Shown piece by piece: positions 7,347 through 16,368 of a DNA stretch of 64,000 nt. Source of the stretch: JADJNY01 sp046349615 (GTDB taxonomy: Bacteria > Planctomycetota > UBA1135 > GCA-002686595); NCBI GenBank assembly GCA_046349615.1, contig JAXMBZ010000012.1, positions 118,152 through 182,151 of the forward strand. Reading direction: 5' to 3'. The notes under the pieces are model-generated. The model was not told the DNA's origin. It saw only the letters and a program-made list of their open reading frames with translations, and did no database searches. The position numbers were made by a program, and so were the translations under genes. Position 1 is the first letter of the stretch, and each line of letters opens with the position of its first letter.

Positions 7347-8699
7347 TCAGTCGTCATCGTGCTTTGCCGCGCGGCGGAGCGACGGGTAGTCGCGCGGGAG
7401 TTTCGCTCCGACGACGTGCAGGTACGCGCCCGGAACGAGCGGCAAGACGCGCTGTCCCTCGCTTCCGTCGCGCGTCGTGGTGACGAGGCCGAACGACGTC
7501 GTCGGCAGGTTCATCGCGGCGCGCCAGTTCCGCGGCAGCGCAGCGTCCTTCGCCGCGCGGTCGAGCGTGAATACGCGGTCCTGCGCGAGCACGGCGACGA
7601 CGCCGATCCGGCCCAGCGACTCCGCACCCTCCGCGTCCTTCGGAGTGCGCAGCGGCGACGTCTCCGCGATCGGTCGCAGGTCCGAACTCGTTCCGTCGCT
7701 CGCATGCACGATCCACGTCGAGCGGCCGTCCGAGGCGAGCACGCCGTCGCCGCCGTCGATCGGCCAGGCGTGGTCCGCTCGGCCGAGGTCGCGCACGAGG
7801 CCCGTCTCGGTGTCGAGCGCGCAGAGCACGAAGTCCGCCTTCGCGACCGTCGGGTACTTCGGCGCGCTCGCACCGGACTTCGCGTCAGCGACGGGCGTAC
7901 TCGGACCTCCGTTCCAATCGCCGACGAGCGAGAACGGCTCGCCCTGGTCGACGCGCGCGGCATCGCGCAAGAAGATCACGTGCCGCTCGTCGCCGAGCCA
8001 CGCGAGGCCGGGACCGCGCTCGCCCATCACGTCGACGAACGGACGACCGAGCGGCCACGAGCGCTTCGAATCGTCGTCGAGATCGCGCAGCTCGACGTGC
8101 AGTCCCTGCGGCAGACCGATCGCGTCGAAGTCGAAGACGAACCACGCGACCTTGCCCTGCGTCGGCGACAGCGCGACGAGCTTCTCGAGCTGATCGGCGG
8201 GATCGCGCTCGTCGAGCACGCGCTCGTTCGGGTGGTCGAGGTCGCCGACGACGAGCCGCACCGGCGTGAGCGCGAAGATCTTGCGTTCGAGCGGGTCCTT
8301 GGGACGATCGCGCTTCGACCGCCAGGTCTCGTCGTACTGGCGCTGTGCGTCGGACCCGAGGAGGAGCGACTCCGCGAGCGTCGGCGGTGTGCGCACGAGC
8401 TCCCGCGACGGCGTGAAGTAGACATAGCGACCGTGCGCATCCGGCCCGGCGAACGAATGGGGAGCGCAGGCCGCCGCTTGCTCGAGTTCGAGCACGTGCC
8501 ACGAGCCGTCCTCGAGCGAAACGAGGCCGACACGCGACGACGGGAGCTTGGATCGACACACGAGCGTGCCGCTCCCGACCGCGCCCGCGCGCACGCTCGG
8601 ATCGTCGTCGGGGCGAGTCCGCCGCTCGGCGCGAAGTTCGGCGCAAGCGGTGGCGAGGAGGAGGACGGGGAAGAGCACGAGCGGGAAACGAGTGGACAT
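7347..8699 (-). CDS. putative lipoprotein with WD40/TolB-like propeller character, function unknown
   Basis: The 450-residue protein starts with a signal sequence ending near LLLATACAE, a possible though not ideal lipobox. The rest is beta-rich, with short repeating phrases that read like propeller blades reporting a state: VGLVSLEDGSWHVLELE, GRYVYFTPSRELVRT, GKVAWFVFDFDAIGL, PGLAWLGDERHVIFLRDAAR, DFVLCALDTETGLVRDLGRA, GVLASDGRSTWIVHASDGTS and GVVAVLAQDRVFTLDRAA. No catalytic motif is visible. It is likely an envelope protein of unknown job. The ATG is chosen because the signal peptide follows at once; the long open frame upstream is not coding in character and overlaps the transketolase gene. 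The transketolase gene lies 206 bp upstream on the same strand. Confidence 0.7.
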   Translation of the reverse strand: MSTRFPLVLFPVLLLATACAELRAERRTRPDDDPSVRAGAVGSGTLVCRSKLPSSRVGLVSLEDGSWHVLELEQAAACAPHSFAGPDAHGRYVYFTPSRELVRTPPTLAESLLLGSDAQRQYDETWRSKRDRPKDPLERKIFALTPVRLVVGDLDHPNERVLDERDPADQLEKLVALSPTQGKVAWFVFDFDAIGLPQGLHVELRDLDDDSKRSWPLGRPFVDVMGERGPGLAWLGDERHVIFLRDAARVDQGEPFSLVGDWNGGPSTPVADAKSGASAPKYPTVAKADFVLCALDTETGLVRDLGRADHAWPIDGGDGVLASDGRSTWIVHASDGTSSDLRPIAETSPLRTPKDAEGAESLGRIGVVAVLAQDRVFTLDRAAKDAALPRNWRAAMNLPTTSFGLVTTTRDGSEGQRVLPLVPGAYLHVVGAKLPRDYPSLRRAAKHDDD

Positions 8700-8853
8700 G
8701 CGTGGACCTCTCGTCGCGGAGCGTAGGTCGCGTTGCGAGATTCGCGAGCGGAATGCTGTGCGACGAGCAGGGACGCGGCACGTCGTCGGGCTGCGCTGGT
8801 CTCTGGCCCGCGAATCCGGAGACGCGAGCCCCGACCGTCGGACCAGGGCGGAA

Positions 8854-8889
8854 ACGAAGGCGCCGCGACCGGGGCCGCGGCGCGTTCGT
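8854..8889 (-). terminator. hairpin downstream of the transketolase gene
   Basis: Arms ACGAAGGCGCCGCG and CGCGGCGCGTTCGT pair over 14 positions with one mismatch around an 8-nt loop. The hairpin lies 16 bp past the transketolase stop, on the side where its transcript would end. No T-run follows. Confidence 0.55.
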
Positions 8890-8905
8890 GTCCAAAGCCA
8901 GCGCG

Positions 8906-11245
8906 TCACCCGCCCCAACTGATCCGCTTCAGCCGCGCGTCGCGCTCCTTCGCGAACTTCACGATGCCCGCGAGCAAGCTCGCCGGGTCGATGTGGGCTT
9001 CCGCCTTGAGCTCGTCGATGCTGCCGCCCGTGCGCCAGCGGTTGTCCCAGTCCGTGCTCATCGCGTATTCCTCGCTCACCTTGTGCGCGATCCAGTCGCG
9101 CATCATGCGGCGGCCGCCGTTCGTGATCACGGTCGAGTCGAGCCAGTCGCGCGGGCTCGCGATCTGGTCGCGGTAGCTCGCGGGCTGCATTTGGAAGAGC
9201 TCCCACGACGTCGCCGCGACGAGCTTCACGTTCGGCGCGCTGCCGTCCTGGAACTTCGGCAGGAGCTGGAAGACCGACTCGGTCGTGCTCGTGCCCTGCA
9301 CGAAGATGCAGCCTTCCTTCGGGCGCTTGTTGTCGTAGTCGCGGATCACGTACGCGCCCTTCGCCGCGTCCGTGTACGGCGCGCAGCCGAGCGCCGCGCG
9401 GTCGGGCACCGCGACGTTCGGGCGCGTCAGGTTGAGCATCACGATCGGCACGTCCGTCGCGAGCGCGGCGGCGAGCATCACGGGCACCTCGTTGTGCTCC
9501 CACGGATGGAGATTGAGCACGTGACCGTCGGGAAAGAGCTGTCCGACGCCCGGCTCGTAGATGCCGAAGTGCGTGCGGCTGTCCTCCGCCGTCTCGGGGC
9601 CCGAGTGGCCCGCGACCCAGATCACCTTGCCGAGCTTGAGCGGGCAATCCTGCGCGAGCTGGCTGAAGAGGCGCATCAGGCCGTACTGGAGATAGGAGAA
9701 CGAGCCGTACGTCGAGTGCGCGCCCCAGTAGCCGACGAAGCGCTTCTCCGGATCGCTCGCCATGTTCACCGTCGCGAGGCCGGCCATCAGACCCGAGTTC
9801 GTGAACTCGGTGATCTGCTGCGGCAAGAGCGCGCCGTGCGGGTTCTTGTTGCGCTCGTACCAGCCGAAGCCGGCCTTCGGATCCTTGAAGCCGAGCGCGA
9901 AGCCGTGGATCGACGTCGACTCGGCGAGGTCCGCGCTGCACGCGAGCACGAGCGGCCGGCCCATCTTCTCCTTCGCGAGCTCGTTCACCCACGCGCCGAA
10001 CTTCGCGAGGCCTTCCTTGTTCGCGATCTTGGTGCCGGGCGCGACGAAGAGCTCCTTCGGTAGCTTGTCGAGCGCGAGCCAGCTCTTGTCCTCGGCGAGG
10101 TTGGGCGTCTCGGAGAGGCGGAAGTGCTCGGGGCGCTTCGGCACGGACTCGCCGAGCTCGACGAGCGTGTCGGAGAGGTACTCGAGCAGCTCGCGATCGT
10201 TGCGCAGCACGCTCATCACGGTCTGGAGCCACTTGCGCGTCTGCTCCTTGCACGCCTTCTCGCCGGGATCGTTCGTGTCGCCGAAGCCGTCGAACGCGAC
10301 GCCGTAGCGGTCGGCGAAGTCCTTGCGGCACTTCCAGAAGAGCTCGGAGTTGCGCGCGTGCGCCTTGCCGTGACTCGGCGCGTCGTACTTGTAGTAACCG
10401 CGGCCCTTGCGCGTCTTCACCCACACGCAGCCCGGACGACCCTTCGGATGCTCGTCGTGCACGATCGTGAGCAGCGCCTTCGTGATCGACGCGTAGTCGT
10501 CGCCCTTCTCCGCGCCCGCGACGCGCCAACCGTAGGGCTTGAACCAATCGTCGGGCGTGCCGTGCACGACCTCGCTGTGCGCGCGCGGGTCGATGCCGTG
10601 ATCGTTCCAGTCGAAGAGGTAGACGAGGTTGTCGCAGCCGAGGCCCCACGCGGAGTTCTTGACCTCGTGGTGCGCGCCCGCGGTGTGGCCGCCCTCGCCC
10701 TCCATCGCGAACACCTTCACGTCGCCGGCGCCCGCGTGCTTCAGCGCCATCGCCGCGCCGAGAGCCGCGGGAGCGCCGTGACCGCTCGGGCCCGTGTTGA
10801 ACTTGAAGAAGAGCGTCTTGCCCTCCATCTCCGCGTGGCCGGGCAGGCCCTGGTTGTGGCGCAGATCGAGCAGGTGCTCCCACTTGAGCATGTACTCGTG
10901 CTCGTTGTGCACCTGGAAGCGCTTGTCCTTCGTGAGCTCGTACCGCGCGCGCAGCGCTTCGTTGTAGACGGCGAGCAGCGCGTAGATCGCGGGGTTGCAG
11001 TGGCCGGCGACGAGCACGAAGCGATCGCCGAACGCGCTCTCGGGATGGCGCAGGTCCCAACGCATGCCCGCGCCGAGCGTCGACGCGACGAGCAGCGGCA
11101 CCTTCGAGCGCGAGCCGCCCGGGTGACCCGACTGGCGCAGGTTGAGCATCAAGTCGATGCACTGGTCGATCAGGTCGCCGACCTTCTGCCAGTGGTGGAA
11201 GTTCTTGGAGAGCGACTCGAAGGTGGGCTTGGTGAGGGTCTGCAT
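8906..11245 (-). CDS. transketolase-family thiamine diphosphate enzyme (divergent, long)
   Basis: The 779-residue protein is over 100 residues longer than classical transketolase but keeps its plan: a thiamine-diphosphate N-terminal domain, a pyrimidine-binding middle domain and a C-terminal domain. Seen are SGHPGGS (residues 39-45), GDRFVLVAGHCNPAIYALL (73-91), TGPSGHGAPAALGAAMALKH (151-170) and a cofactor motif GEGGHTAGAHHEV ending in N214. The usual GDG is GEG here (183-185). The middle domain has ACSADLAESTSIHGFALGFK and WVAGHSGPETAEDSRTHFGI. The family moves two-carbon ketol units between sugar phosphates in the pentose phosphate and related pathways, or acts on other keto acids. The different motif makes the exact substrate uncertain. 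A GTG 33 bp upstream could also start the frame; the ATG at MQTLTKP is preferred, though no ribosome-binding site supports either. Confidence 0.75.
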   Translation of the reverse strand: MQTLTKPTFESLSKNFHHWQKVGDLIDQCIDLMLNLRQSGHPGGSRSKVPLLVASTLGAGMRWDLRHPESAFGDRFVLVAGHCNPAIYALLAVYNEALRARYELTKDKRFQVHNEHEYMLKWEHLLDLRHNQGLPGHAEMEGKTLFFKFNTGPSGHGAPAALGAAMALKHAGAGDVKVFAMEGEGGHTAGAHHEVKNSAWGLGCDNLVYLFDWNDHGIDPRAHSEVVHGTPDDWFKPYGWRVAGAEKGDDYASITKALLTIVHDEHPKGRPGCVWVKTRKGRGYYKYDAPSHGKAHARNSELFWKCRKDFADRYGVAFDGFGDTNDPGEKACKEQTRKWLQTVMSVLRNDRELLEYLSDTLVELGESVPKRPEHFRLSETPNLAEDKSWLALDKLPKELFVAPGTKIANKEGLAKFGAWVNELAKEKMGRPLVLACSADLAESTSIHGFALGFKDPKAGFGWYERNKNPHGALLPQQITEFTNSGLMAGLATVNMASDPEKRFVGYWGAHSTYGSFSYLQYGLMRLFSQLAQDCPLKLGKVIWVAGHSGPETAEDSRTHFGIYEPGVGQLFPDGHVLNLHPWEHNEVPVMLAAALATDVPIVMLNLTRPNVAVPDRAALGCAPYTDAAKGAYVIRDYDNKRPKEGCIFVQGTSTTESVFQLLPKFQDGSAPNVKLVAATSWELFQMQPASYRDQIASPRDWLDSTVITNGGRRMMRDWIAHKVSEEYAMSTDWDNRWRTGGSIDELKAEAHIDPASLLAGIVKFAKERDARLKRISWGG

Positions 11246-11686
11246 TGCGGTGGGGGGAGTGGGTCGAGAAGCGGTCACTATAGACGAGGAGCGAGCGGGC
11301 CGGCGCGCGCGAAATGGGGCCGGAGTGGGCCGTGGACGCGGAGCGCGCGCCGGAGGTGCACGACTCCACGCGCGAGAGTGAAACCGCAGCGCGGGGCCGA
11401 GCTAGAGGCCTGCGTCGCGCTCGGTTGCCGCAGTCCGAGTTCGGCGCGGCCGCGCGTTCTCGGAGGCCGAGGTCGGAACCCTCCCCCGACCGCGACCTCC
11501 GCGGCGCGCGGCCGACTCCTGCACGCTTCCCGCGGGAGCGCTCGCACGCGGTTTGGAGTCGCACGGCGTGGTCGAAGAAAATGGGCCCGTGTCGCGCGAC
11601 TCCAGCCGCGCGCGCGGCGCGTCCGACACGACGCGTCGACGCTCGACTCGAGACCGCGGGCCTTCCCGTCCGCGGCGGATCTCCGC
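11246..11686. other. 441-bp divergent intergenic region with one imperfect inverted repeat
   Basis: This gap separates two genes read in opposite directions and must hold both promoters. The only structure I see is a two-part inverted repeat: GGAGG at 11462-11466 pairs with CCTCC at 11496-11500, and GGTCGG at 11471-11476 with CCGACC at 11486-11491, around a 9-nt loop. It could be an operator or a hairpin. No convincing -35/-10 pair or gene was recognised. Confidence 0.4.
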
Positions 11687-12427
11687 ATGCCTTCGACCCG
11701 GATGAAACGGTTCGTGTGGACCACGGTACTCGCGGTGCCGATCGCTTGCGTGCTCTTCCTCCGCGTCGGCGGCGACCGCACCACGCCGACACGCGTGAAC
11801 GAAGCCGTGGACGCGAGCTCCGACACGCCGACGCCGAATCGAACGGAGGAAGGCCCCGCGTCGCATGAAGGCGACGCGCAGGGGGCGGCGACGGCGCCGC
11901 TCACTGGATACGAGTCGCGCGCGCTCGAGTCCGCGCCCGACGGCGTGCTCGCAGGAAGCGTCGTCGACGGACTCGGCGTCGCGCGCGACGTGCGGCTCGT
12001 GCTCGCGCCGATCGGCGGAGCGAGGGCGGAGCGCGTCGCCGCGCAGCGCCGGTTGTCCGACCTCGCGCTCGACCATGGGCGCTTCCGCTTCGAAGAGATC
12101 CCGCCGGGGCGATGGGAGCTCACGGTTTGCGACGAGCTCTACTGCGCGCCGCCGCTCGTGATCGAGACGGACGGCAAGGGGATCGCCGGGATCGTGCTCG
12201 AAGCGAGCGTCGGCCAGCGCGTGCGCGTCGAGACGGGAGCGAGCGGGGTCGTGACCGTCCGCGACGGGAGCGGACGCACGTGGCACGAGCGCGAGCACGA
12301 CGGGACGGCGCTCCTCGCGCTCCTCCCCGGCGCGTACCGCATCGACGTGCGCACGAACGAGGGCGAGGAGCACGGTCTCGACTTCGTCGTCGCGGATCGG
12401 CCGGTGCGGATCGATCTTCGGCCTTGA
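11687..12427 (+). CDS. membrane-anchored protein with one carboxypeptidase-regulatory-like domain
   Basis: The 246-residue protein has a single N-terminal hydrophobic segment (FVWTTVLAVPIACVLFLRVG), a Thr/Pro/Glu-rich linker of about 70 residues and a beta-sandwich region with phrases typical of carboxypeptidase-regulatory-like folds: GVLAGSVVDGLGVARDVRLV, HGRFRFEEIPPGRWELTVCD and LLALLPGAYRIDVRTNEGEE. The likely topology is a short cytoplasmic N-terminus with the rest in the periplasm. It is the first of three such genes on this strand, with a fourth pointing towards them. The function of the group is unknown. A second in-frame ATG five codons on would also leave the membrane segment intact. 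GTCTCG and CGAGAC, just past the stop, form a weak hairpin. Confidence 0.65.
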   Translation: MPSTRMKRFVWTTVLAVPIACVLFLRVGGDRTTPTRVNEAVDASSDTPTPNRTEEGPASHEGDAQGAATAPLTGYESRALESAPDGVLAGSVVDGLGVARDVRLVLAPIGGARAERVAAQRRLSDLALDHGRFRFEEIPPGRWELTVCDELYCAPPLVIETDGKGIAGIVLEASVGQRVRVETGASGVVTVRDGSGRTWHEREHDGTALLALLPGAYRIDVRTNEGEEHGLDFVVADRPVRIDLRP

Positions 12428-12553
12428 GCCGGTGCCGCGCGCAGGTCTCGAAGGCACGAGACGTCGCGCGTTCCACGTCCGTCGCAGCACTCGAGCGCGA
12501 CGGATCGGACGCGGGCGCGAGCGCAGGATCTGTGCGAAGATGCGCGCTCTTCG

Positions 12554-14236
12554 ATGTCCCGCGTCCTCGTCGCCCTCTTCTTCACTCTCGCGCTCGTCGC
12601 GGGGCTCCTGTATTTCGTGCTCGGCACGGAGCCCGCGCCGGCACCGGCCTCGTCCGCTCCGCAGACGAACGCCGCACCGGACGACGCGCGCACGGCGCTC
12701 GAGCGCGAGTCCGCGGCGGACGCACGCACGAAACGCGACGACGTGCGCACCAGCGCTGCGGTGGACTCGGGCACGTTCGAGATCGTCGGGCGCCTGCTCG
12801 ACGAAACCGGCGCGCCCGCGCTCCCGGTCCAGACCGATCCGCGCGATCCGCCGGAGGCCGCTGGAGCCGCGCTGAAGCCGGCGCTCCTGATCGTCGCTCG
12901 GCACGCCGCCGAACCGGCACGTTCGGTCAAGCCGGACGCGAGGGGCGCGTTCGCGCTGCGCGGGCTCGCGGCGGGTGAATGGCGCGTGCGCGCGACCGTG
13001 CGCGGTTTCGTCGACGCCGAGGTCGCGATCGTCCTCGACGAGCGCACGCCGCGCGTCGAGCGCGACCTCGTCCTGCGCCGGATCGAGTGGGCGTCGGTCG
13101 AGGTCGTCGTGCGCGATGGGCGCCGCGCCGCTCGGGAAGCTCGCGCCTCGAACGAGGACGCGTACACGACGCGGCTCTTCGTCGACGGGACGCTCTACTT
13201 CGCGCGCCGAGCCCCGACGCTCTCGGCGCCGCCGTGGTTCGAGGACGAGGACGCGGTCGTGCTGCTGCGCGAGCTCGCCGCGTGGAGCGAGCGCGGCGAC
13301 GACCTCGTCTTCGTAGCGCGCTGCCGCGTGGAGCCCGAGGACCTCGCGCGCGGTTTCTTCGTCTCGCTCGCGCTCGGCGCGACGAGCCTCGAGACGAAGC
13401 GCGTCGAGGACGTCGCGCGTCCCACGCAGTTCGTCGTGGGCGGAGAGAGTTACGCGAGGGAGTTCGCGCGACTCTCGTTGCGCGTCGTCGACCTCGCGCA
13501 ATCGACGCCGATCGAAGGCGCGCGCGTCGAGCTCGTCCGCGCGCCGGGAGCGATCACCGAGCGTGAGGAGATGCTCGAAGGCGGAACGACCGACGCGAAG
13601 GGCGAGCTCCGGCTCGCGTTCCTCCGGCCCGGCGCCGTGCGCGTCGTCGTGCGCGCGCCCGACCACGAGACGTGCGAGCGCACGGGCGTGCTGCGCGCGG
13701 GCGAGGAGCTCGCGCTCGGCACGCTTTCGCTCGGCACGCAGGTCGTCGCGCGCGGGCGCGTCGTCGATGCGAGCGGCGCCGCGGTGCGCACGACGGTCGA
13801 GCTCGTGACGGACGAGCTCAGCGCGCGCGACGAAGCCGTACGCGCAGCGACGGACGCGGACGGCGCGTTCGAGCTGCGAGGGCTCGCGCGCCGCGCGTAC
13901 GTCTTGCGACTCCTTCAACCGTCGACCGTCGTCGCGGAGCCGCTCGCCGTCGACCTGCGCGGCGGCAGCGTCCAGGGACTCGTGCTCCACGCGCGCAAGG
14001 GAACGCGCGTCTCGTTCGAGCTCGCGCCGCAGAACGAGCGCTTCTTCGACGTCGACGTCCGCGACGCGAGCGGTCGCGCGGTCGCGACGGCGTTGCGCTC
14101 GAGCGGGACGGGCAACGTGCTCTTCCTCCTGCCCGGCGCATATCAAGTCGTCGTGCGCGACGGCGAGAAGGTGCTCGGGCAGCGCTCGATCACGGTCACC
14201 GACGAGCCGCAAAACGTGCCGATCGAGGCGCCGTGA
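12554..14236 (+). CDS. membrane-anchored carboxypeptidase-regulatory-like multidomain protein
   Basis: The 560-residue protein has an N-terminal membrane anchor (LVALFFTLALVAGLLYFVLG), a charged linker, then several beta-sandwich units with the phrase pattern of carboxypeptidase-regulatory-like domains: FEIVGRLLDETGAPALPVQT, GAFALRGLAAGEWRVRATVR, TIPEGARVELVRAPG-type openings, GELRLAFLRPGAVRVVVRAP, ARGRVVDASGAAVRTTVELV, GAFELRGLARRAYVLRLLQP and VLFLLPGAYQVVVRDGEKVL. No enzyme domain is visible, so the units probably act in binding or spacing in the periplasm. The domains resemble the extracellular half of the sigma-factor fusion 22 kb away. The gene lies 126 bp after a smaller relative and 199 bp before a third. 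Confidence 0.75.
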   Translation: MSRVLVALFFTLALVAGLLYFVLGTEPAPAPASSAPQTNAAPDDARTALERESAADARTKRDDVRTSAAVDSGTFEIVGRLLDETGAPALPVQTDPRDPPEAAGAALKPALLIVARHAAEPARSVKPDARGAFALRGLAAGEWRVRATVRGFVDAEVAIVLDERTPRVERDLVLRRIEWASVEVVVRDGRRAAREARASNEDAYTTRLFVDGTLYFARRAPTLSAPPWFEDEDAVVLLRELAAWSERGDDLVFVARCRVEPEDLARGFFVSLALGATSLETKRVEDVARPTQFVVGGESYAREFARLSLRVVDLAQSTPIEGARVELVRAPGAITEREEMLEGGTTDAKGELRLAFLRPGAVRVVVRAPDHETCERTGVLRAGEELALGTLSLGTQVVARGRVVDASGAAVRTTVELVTDELSARDEAVRAATDADGAFELRGLARRAYVLRLLQPSTVVAEPLAVDLRGGSVQGLVLHARKGTRVSFELAPQNERFFDVDVRDASGRAVATALRSSGTGNVLFLLPGAYQVVVRDGEKVLGQRSITVTDEPQNVPIEAP

Positions 14237-14435
14237 CCCGGAGAACGCCGACTGCGTGGAGCGGGCATCGAACCGCTCACGTCGAAGCCGTGCGAGCGAA
14301 CGGGGAGCTTCGCTCCTCGGTTGGAGCGGCGAAGGTCCGTCCCGAGCACCCGGCGAAGTCGCACCTCGCGACCCCGCGCGGGGAACGAGCGTTCGAATCG
14401 CACGCCGTGAACTCGCTCCGTGATCGCGCGCTAGG

Positions 14436-16247
14436 ATGCGGAGCGTGAGAGCGCAGTTGGCGACGATCGCGTTGGGCGGGGCCGTGCTCGCCGCCGTCCT
14501 CGTGTGGGTGCTCCGCCGTGACGCGCCCGACGCGGAGGTCGCTTCGCGCGGGCCCGCGAACGGCGCGGCGAGCGTGGGCGAGTCGAACACGGAGCTCGAA
14601 CGGCCGAACGCCGAGCCCGAGGTCGTCGTCGCGCCTTACGAGCGGCGCGAGCGCGCGACCGAGGCTCCGCCGCTCGATGGATTCCACGTGCGCGGTCGCT
14701 TGCTCGAGCCCGACGGCGCGCGCGTCTCCGGGCGCGAAGCGGGGCTCACCCTGCGCACCGCGGACGGCATCGAGCTCTACAGCAAGCCGCGCGGCGACGG
14801 CGCGTTCGAGCTCGGGCCGCTCGACGCGGGCACGTACGAGCTCGTCGCGCGCGAGCCCGATCACGCGAGCGCGCGGACGACGCTCGTGCTCGCGGGCGAC
14901 TACGCGCGCATCGAGCGCGACCTCGTGCTCGCGCCGTGGCGGCGGATCACGGTGCGCGTGCGCGATCCCAACGGCGCGCCGTTCGCGCCGCGCGTGATGT
15001 CGTCGCGCGAGTGGGGCTACCGCCTGCCGCTCACCGCCGTCGCGACGAGCGAAGTGCCGGGCGAAAGCGGCCTCGACCCGAACGACACGGTCGCGAAAGG
15101 GATCGGCGAGTACCGCGGCATCGGCGTGAACGCGCTCGACACCGAGCACGAGGACGGCGCTCCTGCATGGGACCGCGACGCCGCGCCGAAGGACGCGATC
15201 GGCGAATTCCGCGTTCGCGCGCTCCCGGTCTTCGTCGCGCTCTTGTTGCAAGGCCGTCGCCTCGCGGTCGTGCAGGTGAGTCCGGGACAGCACGAAGCGA
15301 ACTTCGTCGTCGATCCCGAGGTGCTGCGCGGATTGACGACGGCGCTGCGCCTGCGCGTGCTCGCAGGCACGACGAACGCGCCGCTCGAGCACGCGTGGGT
15401 GTACGTCGCTCCGAAGAGCGCGGGGAACGACGAGGTGTGGGAAGGCGCGCGCACCCACGTCGGGAGCGACGGCGTCTTCACCGCGATCGGTCTCGAGCAA
15501 GGCGAGAGCGAGGTGGTCGTCGGGTGCGAGCGCTGGCCGACGATCGTCGTGCCGGTGACGCTCGTGCCCGGCGCGCCGATCGACCTCGGCGACGTCGTGT
15601 TGCCCGCTGCGCGCACGCTGCAGGGACGCGTGCTCGATTCCGACGGCAACGTCGTCTCGATGCGGCTCGTGCTCACGCCGCTCGAGGTCGGTTTGGGGCA
15701 GAAGCGGGCGCGTTCGGTCCCATCGGGGCCCGAGGGGTTCGACGTGGGCGATCTCGCGCCGGGGATCTACTCGCTGCGTTCGTTCGCGCGCTCGTCGAGC
15801 GTCTCCGAGCCCGTGCGACCGGCCCCGGGTGGCGGAGGACCCAGCCGTGACTGGTCCGACGCCGAGTGGGGGAGCTCGCTCGCGTGGCACGTTCCTCCGG
15901 TGCGCTTCGACTTGCGCACGGAACACGCGGTCCACGTCGACGTGCGCGCGGAGAGCGCATGGCGCGTCGAGGTCGACGCCGCGCCGATCGGAGCTCCGAA
16001 GGGCAGCGACCGGGAGTCGGAGTCGGCGCTGGAGATGAACGGACTGCGCGGACCATCGCGCGGAGACACGCTCGTCGTGTCGACGCTGGAAGGCGAGGAG
16101 CTCTTGCGCGCGCAGGTGCCTTGGGACGCGTCGAAGGCATTCCTATGGCTCGCGGAAGGCGAGTACCGCGCTCGATGGGAAGGCAAACGGAGCGGCGAAG
16201 GCCGCTTCCGCGTCGAGCGCGGCGGCGGACGCGTCGAGGTGCGCTGA
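14436..16247 (+). CDS. membrane-anchored carboxypeptidase-regulatory-like multidomain protein
   Basis: The 603-residue protein has an N-terminal anchor (LATIALGGAVLAAVLVWVLR), a linker and repeated beta-sandwich units: FHVRGRLLEPDGARVSGREA, GAFELGPLDAGTYELVAREP, TVRVRDPNGAPFAPRVMSSR, LRLRVLAGTTNAPLEHAWVY, LQGRVLDSDGNVVSMRLVLT and DVGDLAPGIYSLRSFARSSS. There is no catalytic motif. The C-terminal 100 residues (WLAEGEYRARWEGKRSGEGR) close the last unit. Start: the ATG gives MRSVRAQ; a GTG two codons on is possible. A run of six T at 16264-16269, rare in this DNA, follows the stop and may help end the transcript. The next gene points towards this one. Confidence 0.72.
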   Translation: MRSVRAQLATIALGGAVLAAVLVWVLRRDAPDAEVASRGPANGAASVGESNTELERPNAEPEVVVAPYERRERATEAPPLDGFHVRGRLLEPDGARVSGREAGLTLRTADGIELYSKPRGDGAFELGPLDAGTYELVAREPDHASARTTLVLAGDYARIERDLVLAPWRRITVRVRDPNGAPFAPRVMSSREWGYRLPLTAVATSEVPGESGLDPNDTVAKGIGEYRGIGVNALDTEHEDGAPAWDRDAAPKDAIGEFRVRALPVFVALLLQGRRLAVVQVSPGQHEANFVVDPEVLRGLTTALRLRVLAGTTNAPLEHAWVYVAPKSAGNDEVWEGARTHVGSDGVFTAIGLEQGESEVVVGCERWPTIVVPVTLVPGAPIDLGDVVLPAARTLQGRVLDSDGNVVSMRLVLTPLEVGLGQKRARSVPSGPEGFDVGDLAPGIYSLRSFARSSSVSEPVRPAPGGGGPSRDWSDAEWGSSLAWHVPPVRFDLRTEHAVHVDVRAESAWRVEVDAAPIGAPKGSDRESESALEMNGLRGPSRGDTLVVSTLEGEELLRAQVPWDASKAFLWLAEGEYRARWEGKRSGEGRFRVERGGGRVEVR

Positions 16248-16368
16248 GTACGGAGTCAGGCCGTTTTTTCAACCGATCGACGCAGTCCAACCACCCCGCA
16301 GAATCGACTCGCGACGCACGCCGCTTCCCTGGAGCGCGACTCGCGCCCGCCGCGTTCCACTCGTCGCG

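Noticed and set aside
8700..11792. In-frame extension of the 7347-8699 lipoprotein gene to 1,481 codons
   Set aside because: The extension overlaps the transketolase gene in another frame, has Arg-rich nonsense composition, and would bury a good signal peptide.
14380..14410. TTCGAAT flanked by partly pairing bases, like the T-arm of a tRNA
   Set aside because: No acceptor, D or anticodon stem fits at the required distances, and the T-stem itself has a mismatch.
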